Part shown: piece after piece, positions 55,420 through 64,000 of the stretch | Layout: every line of letters starts with the position of its first letter | Numbering within the stretch: position 1 is the first letter of the stretch | NCBI GenBank assembly: GCA_030490835.1 | Contig: CM059974.1 | Span: 2,859,501 to 2,923,500 of the forward strand | Source: Annona cherimola | Taxonomy: Eukaryota; Streptophyta; Magnoliopsida; Magnoliales; Annonaceae | DNA: 64,000 bases | Direction: 5' to 3' | The notes under the pieces: model-generated | Told to the model about the DNA's origin: nothing | What the model saw: only the letters and a program-made list of their open reading frames with translations | Database searches by the model: none | Translations under genes and position numbers: made by a program

Positions 55420-55785
55420 TTGCACCCGGGTGCACCGGGTACACTTAGCTTTGGTGCACCCATGTGCATTTAACCCATTAATTTTTTAAAATTTTTTTAT
55501 AAGAGTATTAATCTAAGTGTATTTAACACGTATATCAATTTTTTACTTTTTGAAGATTTTTAGAATTTTTTAGAATTTTTAAAAATCAGTATCATTTTAA
55601 TAATTTAAATACCACTGAATTTTTTTTTAAAAAAAATTAAAAATATTCAAAAATGGTACAAATCGATATGTGTGTTAAATACATTGGATTAATAGTTGTG
55701 TAAAAAAAAATTTAAAAAAATTAAAAAAATAAGTATTTGCACCCGTATGCACCAAAGGTAAGTGCACCTAAGTGTATATAATCAT
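55420..55785. mobile_element. MITE family M2 copy
   Basis: Tips TGCACCCGGGTGCACCGGGT and GGTGCACCCATGTGCATTTA on the left; GCACCCGTATGCACC and AAGTGCACCTAAGTG on the right. Stem landmarks TCTAAGTGTATTTAACACGT and GTGTGTTAAATACATTGGAT. Confidence 0.7.
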
Positions 55786-55984
55786 GTTCCTAGACAAAAA
55801 TGATTTAAAGAAACCAAAGAAAGAAAGAATCTCAAAGCACAATAATAAATAACGTAAATGCCAAATAAAAAAGAAAAGGAAAAAAACTCTGCTTTTTAAA
55901 GTCCTTAATGAATGTCAAGTCACTCGTAATTGGCTTGTATTTTGTTTGTTGATGTGTGTAATATAATTTCGAAAGAGGATAAAT

Positions 55985-56260
55985 GCACCGGGTCCACTTA
56001 ACCTTAGTGCACTCACGTGCATTTAACTTATTTTTATTTATTTTTAATTTTTTTATACAACCGTTAATCTTAGTGTATTTAATATGTGTATTAAGTTTTA
56101 TCATTTTTGGAAATTTTTTTAAAAATAAAAATTTAAAAATATCCGAAACTAGTAAAAATTGATAAATATATTAAATATACTTAGATTAATAGTTGTATAA
56201 AAATTTTAAAAATATATAAAAAGTGAGTTAAAGCACTCGGGTGTACAATATCATGACCCA
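55985..56260. mobile_element. MITE family M2 copy
   Basis: Left TGCACCGGGTCCACTTAACC and TGCACTCACGTGCATTTAAC; right GTGAGTTAAAGCACTCGGGT. Stem TCTTAGTGTATTTAATATGT against ATATTAAATATACTTAGATT. About 200 bp from the previous copy. Confidence 0.65.
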
Positions 56261-57400
56261 TATAATTTTGGCTACCTATAAATGAATTTGGCCACAACTG
56301 ACTTTAGCTATAAATATTTAGTTGCTTCTTCAGTTGTGGCATTTTATCAAATGCACTTCTTTTTATATCAAATGTAATGAAAAATTATATTTGCTGTAGT
56401 TGTATAAATTTGGCTGTAACCAGTAATAAAATTTGGTTGCAAGTAAGATAACATTAGATGCGTTCGGTATTAAATTTATCAAAATTTAGTTTAAAGGTAG
56501 TCGTAGATAACTATCACTACTTGAAAATATATTATATATAATTAACTTTTTACAGCCAAAATTTTAAGTTGGCCATGTTTGATCAAATGCAACTAAAAAT
56601 TCGACTACATTTGATCAAGTGCAACTAAATCTTATGTTAACTGCAGCAAAAAAAATTATTATTATTTGCAGTTAAATTTTTATAAATACTTTTAAAATGT
56701 GCTTTCTGGTTGCATTTTATATAAAAAGGATTACATTGAACCAAATACTACTACTTAAAAGCAATAAACTATTATAGCTAAATAATTGATTGTAGTTAAA
56801 GTATCTAATCGGATAAAAAATTAGCTATATCAAATGAAATTTGTTGTAGTGTGTTAAATTAAGAGATTCCTTTGCAATTTCCAATGAACTAATTCAGTTG
56901 GTTCCCAACCTTCATTGCTACATATTCTTGTAGTGTACACCTCGTAGCTATTCAAATACACCTTTACATAAAGAATTACAGAACTCTGAAAAGTAAAACA
57001 TAAAACGAGAATCATTTCTGTATTAAAATTAGATAATTATCCTACTATATATCCCGCGCCCCCATGCTGAATGTTGATGCTAACAGTACAACAGTCGACG
57101 CAACAAATTTCATTGAATAAGGTTAATGTTTTGAATGCGAGTAATATATATTTAGTTGCATTAAATGTATCCTAACTACAATTGATTATTTAGTCATAAA
57201 TACTTCATTGCTTTAGAGTAATTACATTTTGTCAAATTAACCATTTTTTAGTTAATTGCAACATTGTAATATTCACTACCACTATCAGATTTTAGCCGCC
57301 CATAGAAATAAATCTTTAGCTGCAATTAGTAACAACTGCAAGCAAACTGAAATTTGGCCGCAAAAAGATGATCACGTATAACAAAATTTGGCACAGTGAA
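56261..57400. other. Repetitive AT-rich block with CACTA-like signatures
   Basis: Degenerate repeats of TTTGGCTG, GCAACTAAA and TTTGATCAAATGCAACT. CACTACTTGAAAATA at about 56516 and, on the minus strand, CACTACAAGAATATG at about 56931-56945 resemble CACTA transposon termini. Limits uncertain. Confidence 0.35.
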
Positions 57401-58504
57401 TAATCTATAAAAATCTTTAAAAGAAAATTCAAACTTATTATATAAAGGTGAAAGTGTCTACCACAAGTCAACATTATAAAAGTGCCTTTTGTAAATTTCA
57501 AAACAACCATCAAATCGTCGGTTTCGTATGTGTCCTTGTTTCGCCTCCCTCCTGACTTGAGGAAAGAGTGTTTCGCTGCCGACTGCAGGCCACATGGCCA
57601 GATGAATGGTCCGACGATTGGGCTCTCCACACATACCTGCCTCGAATAAAATTCATTGATTTTCTTTGCAGCTAGTCTCCATTCAAAATGAAGTTTTAAA
57701 CTACAATGGGAGTGAAACTTTCAGGAGCAAAGAAAAGAAAATGACAGTATTGCCTTCACCAGTAAAAGGCCATACACATTTCTTTTGATTACCCGAAGCA
57801 CACTTATGGAGCCACAATTTCAAATTTATTGACTTTTTAGTACAATTAGTTGGGAGAAAGTCTGATCAGTTGAACTGACTATTTTAATTTATAGCAAGTC
57901 AGCTAATTTAAAATAAATGCGTTTGGCTTTGATCAAAGCTAAAAGAATTGAAATTTTACGAACGGTTACACTAGTTTTTCAGCTAAAAGTTATGTATATA
58001 GGTTGCCAAAATTTAAAAAAAAAAACCTCTAATTGAAAGAACTAGCGGCAAATAGATTTTGACGACTTTTTGATGAGCATTTTTACAAGCATCTTAACAA
58101 TTATTTTTCCAATTAATCTCTGAGATAATTTAATAAATTTCTTATAATATACTAGTACACAGTTAACAAAATTTCTAAATTTATCTAAACAGTTACTTAT
58201 TTTTTTTGCCAACAACCACGGTTGAAATAAGCAGCCATAGAGTGTCGAATCCAGCGCCTATCACAATGGGGCATGCCCGATTAAAACTGAGGCACTGCTT
58301 CAGTGGTGATTTTAACAACTTAAATAAGAAATTTTTTTTTATCTATTTGAAATGTTCAAAATGCGACTTATTCCACCCTCATTATTCATGATAGGCATGA
58401 AAACAAAAAAAGATTAATTGATTTTAAGCTCGCAAAGTGGAAAACATGTGCCCTTTGCCCTGATGCATGGTTAGTAATAAAATCCAAAAGAATAATTGAT
58501 AAGG
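57401..58504. other. Spacer without recognised gene
   Basis: 57500-57650 is less AT-rich but no frame resembles a known protein. The remainder is AT-rich. Confidence 0.35.
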
Positions 58505-58645
58505 ATTCGTTTGTAAGAGGTAACAATTTTTGGGAAATTTTTTGAAAAGGATAGGACAATAATTGAAAGTAAAAAAATAAAGATGAAATAAAATAGAATA
58601 ATTATATGGAATGATATGAAAAAATTTGAAATGTATAAGTATTAA
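58505..58645 (-). mobile_element. MITE family M3, partial copy
   Basis: TTCGTTTGTAAGAGGTAACA, AAAATAGAATAATTATATGG and ATGATATGAAAAAATTTGAA match part of the M3 family in reverse. The other half is missing. Confidence 0.4.
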
Positions 58646-58899
58646 TAAAAAAAATTAAGATTTCTCCTTATGTTTAAGGTATGTAGAAATAAGAGATTTT
58701 TTTTTTTTTTTTTACATTTTTTCACACTAACCTTAAAGGGAATTTTGTGCTTTAACTTAAATAGACATTTTTGAGTTTCCAATATCAAATGGTATCATAG
58801 CCAAACTTCAAATGAAATCAATGAAATGGTTGGACAGAGAGATGAAAGACTAGAGAAATGTAGCCTTAATGAAGGGTGAGGTTTAGCTGACTATATATA

Positions 58900-59431
58900 T
58901 GTGATGCCTAAATACTTTTCTTTCTTTCTTTTCTTTTCTGGGTTTTTTCTTTCATTTGCAAATTCAATGAACTGAGGCCTTATTTTCTTGCCGGCAACAG
59001 CAACAAGCCGAAAGTTTTATTATTATTTTTCTCTGACCCAATATTCGTGTATTCATACGCGAGAAGGTAAAGTATCTTGTGTGATTTGTGACGTGCTACT
59101 TTTATTGTATTTGTTATCTAGGAATTAACCTCTTATAGCCACAGACAGTCAACAGTTTCGCACTAAGAATCATGAAAAGGAATTGAAGTGGGCAGCAGAT
59201 AACAACAATCAGCCCACCACTTCTCCTCTTCTAGCTTGGCTGATATTTACAGGCGCGACCAAAAATGCAAGTGTGAAAAAGGCCAATTCCAGACAGCTCA
59301 AGCTTTTTAACCTACACACCTCCATTCCCATATTGTCAGATTTCTTAATTTCATGTGGGTATGTGATGTGGTCTGCCACTGAAGCAGACAGATAAGGAAT
59401 AATTAGAGGTGTGCCGCTGGGTGTGTCTTCC
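58900..59431 (+). promoter_or_regulatory. Upstream region of the WRKY12-like gene
   Basis: Moderate-complexity sequence before the start codon. A W-box-type core in reverse (AGTCAA, i.e. TTGACT) lies at about 59146-59151 and would fit WRKY auto-regulation, by inference. A TATA box was not placed. Confidence 0.3.
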
Positions 59432-62400
59432 ATGGAAGGAGAGAGAGGAGGAGGAGGAGGAGGGCAGCGTTGTTACGAGCTCGAAGGATCGTTTTCAGGC
59501 CCTCCTCATCAGGCCATGCATGAGATGGAGTTTGTGCAGATGGAAGAAAGTCATGGCCTCAGCTTCATGGTCCCATCCCATCACAGCAGTAGTCATCACT
59601 TCCCAACACCTCAGGCTTCCATGCCTTTCAACGGCCCTTTGTCATTCAATGATAGCTCTATCTCCAAGCCATGGAATCAAGACCAGGTGTGTGGGTGGGA
59701 GGGTTCCCGGGGGGCTGAGGGGGGCGGGAGAGAGAGAATCATGGGATTTTCTTTGCTTTGTCTTGGGGCCTTCTCTAGCTAGCTAACTTGGTTTTTCTTT
59801 CTTTGCATGATGGTTTTTTGGAGTTGGAAATTTGCAACAGGTGGAGAACTTTGATTCTAGAGGAGGAAATGAACAAAACTGCACCAGCGGCAACGCCAAC
59901 GATGCTTGCAATTCATGGTATCTCTGCACTTAATTTCCCTTCGCCTTCTCTCGACCCCTCCAGTTGTCTTTTGATGTTCATTAATTTGCATCATCTTTTA
60001 AGAAAAAGTAATAACTAAGATTATTATTATATATATATTTTTGTGGGTTTGCAGGTGGAGAAACTCCAATTCAGAGAAGAGCAAGGTAAAAATGAGAAGG
60101 AAGCTTAGAGAACCCAGGTTCTGTTTCCAAACAAGAAGTGACGTGGACGTGCTAGATGATGGCTACAAATGGAGGAAATATGGCCAAAAGGTTGTGAAGA
60201 ACAGTCTCCACCCAAGGTATTAAACGTCATAGCTCATCAGTTAATTCCTCCTTTTTTTAGCAATTTAGTAAGGACATTAAACTGAAAGTCTGCTCCAATG
60301 TATAAAAATATTGCACTACCTCGCTAGAGATGATTTCTTAGACTCGCTGCCCTTGTTAAACAGTCATTCATTCCTCCACAGTCCACGGCTTAATTACTTT
60401 GATAATTAGATTCCACAACTCCCTAAATGGCTAACATGCAGAGAGCCATGAATTGGAAACTCCACACTGTCAGCTGACAACAGCATTATCATGGCTTAGA
60501 AAAATTTTTATCTACTTAAATGATTTCTCCATGGAGATAATTAGCTAAATGTGAATTTCTGAATCTTCATTATTCGTAAGAAATATTTGTTGGAGTTCGA
60601 TGATTTATCTTTTTTTTTTGAGAAGATTTAATAACTAACCACCATGTTGCTCTTATCACAAAAAAAAAAAAAAAAAAAAAAAAAAAACTACCATGTTGCC
60701 CAGTCGCACTAGCGGCCAGCCTGCTGCTTGATTGATTGATTGGATTCCCTCACCGGGGCATCGAATGGTTTGATTTTCTATGCCATTTTTGTCTCATCTT
60801 TTGCAATGAGCTTAATTAGACCAATGGGCAACAGACATTACCACATGAAAGCATGTTGGTACTGATAAGATCCAAGCTTCTCAATTTTATGTCTCTGGAA
60901 ACAAGATTTGAAATTTACTTCCTATTCTTGCAACGATTTGCAGATCTAAACTGCTTCTGCAATTTGTTATTGTTACCAAAGTAGATACGTGTTAAACAAG
61001 TCATTACATGCGGAATACATTGTCATTTCCAGATAGTTTCAATCAGAGTAGAAGTATTGGTTAGATAAATACAAATAGAGATTTGCTAGCATTGTTGCCA
61101 GCATTTCAAGCAAAATTTGCCACGTGGAGAATACCCTTATCAGCAGAGATTCTCGTGTCCGTACGAAGTGATGGAATTAATTGTACAGGCACAGCTGACA
61201 GCGCATTAATTTTGTTCCTGCTGGACTACTAAATTAGGGCTCTGAATCGGACCATAGAACAAACAACAACCTAGGGAACACCAAATGTGGCACCATGAAA
61301 TTGAACTTGACGGAGACAAATGAATTCTCAAAAAAAATTCAAGTGGGGATAAAAAGAAGATAAAAATTTACGTTTATGGGAAATCTTATCTTTTAATATA
61401 TGACTTGATATATATTTACTATACAGAATGAACTTTTAAATTAATTATCTTTTCTGTTAATTATATTTTATCTATATTTTGGCATTAGGCATTTTAGAGC
61501 TCCAATCTCATCCAACCATGAATTTAAATTCATTTAACCTCTTCGTTTGTTGCCCACCTTAATAATTATATGAATTTCAATATGTTATTATACTTAAGGT
61601 TATTTGTCTAATTTTTCTTTTTGAGATGCTGTTTGTCTAATTGAGTAGCCAAGGTCGATCCAAACCAAATATATGCATTTGCCTATCTTATAAGGTGTGA
61701 AACACGTGTAATAAATTGGTTTGAGTTATATACAGATTTAAGATCTAATTCACTATTTAAATTGTTTAATTACTAGGGCTATAATCCGCTAGATGACATC
61801 CTGACCTATGTGTCAGTTCATTCAAATTCGAACTGGGAGGGAGAGTGTTTGTCTCTTATTTATTGAGAGGAAACTTGTGTCTCCTATTTATATTAGGTGC
61901 GTAGTCTTCTACTGTTGAGCAAAATATAAAAAATGTACTTCTAATAGTTATAAATACAACAAATAAAAAATTGTTTAAAATATTCTTACTATATAGATAA
62001 ATAATTCTATAAATTGTGATAATGTTCAAAAGCATATGTTAATGGATTTAATTGATTTTCATAATTTACACATGATTATAAGTATTTTTAAGTAAAACAG
62101 TCCACCCAAAAAAAAATTCTTGTTTGCCCAGGGATATACTCAAATCCCTAGCGCGAAGGTTAGTTTTCTTAGTTTTTAAGCACACATTTCATAAGGTTTG
62201 GAGCTTGAATATAAATCTCAGAAAACTAAATCGAACAATGCCTTGTATATATATGTTACATTAAACAAAAATATTATATTGTGATCCTTGACAGAAGTTT
62301 TGTTATTTAACTAAAAAGGACATTCATATAAAAAAAAAAAGGTAAAACAGACACAGTCTAACAAATGGCTGAGCTAGACTACTTGAATGCAAAATCCACT

Positions 62401-63870
62401 ACATCCACCTACCAAGTGGGTATTGAGCTGTAGAAGTCAGACCTAAACTGAGCTCAAGACAAACATTATGCCTCCCTACAATGCAAGCAACCAATAGACA
62501 ACATATGAATATCAAAAAACTAAGGAAATTAAAGTGGGTTGGGCTAGATGTTCATTTGTTTCTTGACTATTCTCCACCTGCTGCTGCTAATGGCAGAATG
62601 GAATCATCCTATTTTTGGACCAGGCATCTAGATCTAATTAAGACCAATTCATGGTCACCTACTTCACCTACTTCTGACACATGTGCTGTGAGATATATGC
62701 AAATCTACTTTACCTAAAGGAGGGGATTTGCAAATGCATGCCGCAGCTACACAAGCCAATGGGCCATACATGAAGGGTGTGTAGCAAAAAAATAATAAAA
62801 CAAAACAAACAAAAAAGCAAACAAACAAACATCTAAGGTTCCTGGACCTTTTTTTAGGCAAAAAAAAAAAGGTTCCTAGACCTTGACGTTTACAGCAAAA
62901 CTACAGTAGTATGATTGTACCTCTCTTGACCTTCAGGAAAAGAATTGGGATGTTGCATGAGATGAAGGTTTTTTTCTTTTTCTCTTTTTTTTACTTGCAC
63001 CTTGAACATGTATATAAAAAACTACATTCAATTAAACTTAACAAGATTTAGAGTGCGTTAGGACCTATATATTGGATAATGTGAATTTGAAAGAGGTGTA
63101 TTAGATGTATCTGAAATATATACATATATGTGATATCAGCAAAATATCTTTCAAACGAAAGTAATTGGAAATGCTTAGAAACATAAGTATTAATAAGAAA
63201 AAGTAGATTTGTTAAAGGTAATTAAGGTACTACACCAGTTCAAAAAGAAGTGCAAAAGAGGTATATCTCGAAAACTCGTACCTAATAAGAATCTAAACAC
63301 TCATATCTATTTGGATGAGTGTAACTTTAGAAGTTATAATAGAATTAAAGAAAATGTAATAGAAAAATGTAGTCATTAATGATCTCAGGAATATAGGTAT
63401 TTTATTGGAAAAGTATGGAGACATAATTAAAAACAATTTTTTATGTTAAAACAATTAATTATATAATTAAAAAATGGGTTCTTAAATTTGTTAGGGAAAA
63501 CTGAACAGCACAAAAAAATGGCATTACGCAGCCATGGAATTAGTGGATATCTCATTTCTTTTCTCCCTTTTTTTGCATTATATGTACAATTACAGATTTG
63601 CAACAAAAATTAGCAACATGACGAATATGCGTCTTAGACATCTATCAGCTGGCATTTAATTAAAAAATCATCTTTTCTTTCCTGTTGGTCTTGGGTGTTT
63701 GTATCAGAAGCTATTACAGGTGCACCCACAGCAACTGCCGAGTGAAGAAGAGGGTGGAGAGGCTCTCTGAGGATTGCAGGATGGTGATAACCACCTATGA
63801 AGGTAGGCACACGCATTCTCCATGCGATGACTCCCAATCCTCTGAACATGAAGGCTTCACCTCATTCTAG
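59432..63870 (+). CDS. WRKY12: WRKY12-like transcription factor, group IIc
   Basis: DNA-binding factor that recognises W-boxes. Arabidopsis WRKY12 represses secondary wall formation in pith and influences flowering (family knowledge). Exons 59432-59686, 59841-59917, 60055-60216 and 63708-63870 give 657 nt and 218 aa, the length of AtWRKY12. A Gly-rich start ([11 protein letters not shown]) is followed by a His/Ser/Pro-rich region without a known domain. Then come [20 protein letters not shown] and the WRKY domain with WRKYGQK at residues 150-156. The zinc ligands Cys170, Cys175, His199 and His201 give C-X4-C-X23-H-X1-H, the group IIc pattern. The [10 protein letters not shown] segment before the domain is diagnostic of the WRKY12/13 clade. 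The third intron (3.49 kb) interrupts the domain after HPR, before SYYRC, at the conserved position of this group. No fault seen. Confidence 0.95.
60641..60699. repeat. Poly(A) micro-insertion between direct repeats (WRKY intron 3)
   Basis: ACCATGTTGC occurs at 60641-60650 and 60690-60699. Between them lie TCTTATCAC and nearly 30 A residues. Imperfect similarity extends to the left (AACTAACCACC against AACTACC). Same architecture as 30267-30325. Confidence 0.5.
61820..61980 (+). repeat. Dispersed repeat R5, copy 2 (WRKY intron 3)
   Basis: AAATTCGAACTGGGAGGGAG, CTTATTTATTGAGAGG and TTGTGTCTCCTATTTATATT align in order with 51955-52080. Confidence 0.45.
62835..62884. repeat. A-tailed micro-insertion between 16-bp repeats (WRKY intron 3)
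   Basis: AAGGTTCCTGGACCTT at 62835-62850 and AAGGTTCCTAGACCTT at 62869-62884 flank an 18-base insert of T's, AGGC and A's. One mismatch between the repeats. Confidence 0.55.
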
Positions 63871-64000
63871 CTGAATACATATATGATACTCGATTAATAA
63901 TATATAGAATAAGAAAGAAAGTGAAATTAAATAATATATGTTGTAAGATTTGATTAATTAGATTGTCTTGGTAATTAAGGATAATGCAATTACGTGTCGT

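Overview
The window is nuclear DNA of a flowering plant. It carries intron-rich plant genes with GT..AG introns, is strongly AT-rich between genes, and is densely seeded with small non-autonomous transposons. Gene content (a secondary-wall type WRKY, a plastid-type MsrA, a plant CDC7) fits any angiosperm. The GC-rich first exons of the CDC7 and MsrA genes and the long introns hint at a monocot or magnoliid-like genome rather than a compact eudicot one, but I cannot assign a species.

Six protein-coding genes could be reconstructed exon by exon. In order: (1) a VAP/VAP27 ER-anchored contact-site protein, + strand, exons from 659 to 2782, first exon not located; (2) a CDC7-type S-phase kinase, + strand, 6043-13821, 15 exons, 1014 codons, open in frame throughout; (3) a plastid-type peptide methionine sulfoxide reductase A (MSRA4-like), + strand, 16886-20815, two exons around a 3.1-kb intron full of mobile DNA; (4) an ELMO/CED-12 domain protein, + strand, 32394-37430, nine exons; (5) a cytosolic-type nucleoside diphosphate kinase, - strand, 37853-39189, four exons, 148 aa, convergent with the ELMO gene; (6) a WRKY12-like group IIc transcription factor, + strand, 59432-63870, four exons, 218 aa. 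These are ordinary housekeeping and regulatory genes; nothing suggests a functional cluster.

The gene-poor stretches (about 20.8-31.9 kb and 40.2-58.9 kb) hold at least three MITE families, which I name M1, M2 and M3. M1 has six copies, and the five well-preserved ones sit between (TA)n tracts. M2 elements are hairpin-like and end in GTGCACC-type sequence. M3 elements end in GTGTGTTTG. There are also a hAT-like element, a foldback element, a tRNA-derived SINE with clear target duplications, a complete TRIM (miniature LTR retrotransposon, 457 bp), CACTA-like ends, two tandem-repeat loci, and three unusual micro-insertions that consist of little more than a poly(A) tail between direct repeats. 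A cluster of four perfect G-boxes (CACGTG) at 46.3-46.5 kb has no recognisable gene next to it.

The most rewarding leads are the microsatellite-embedded M1 family, the TRIM, the tail-only insertions, the orphan G-box cluster, and the TATA-like motif overlapping the first MsrA start codon, which bears on plastid versus cytosolic isoforms.
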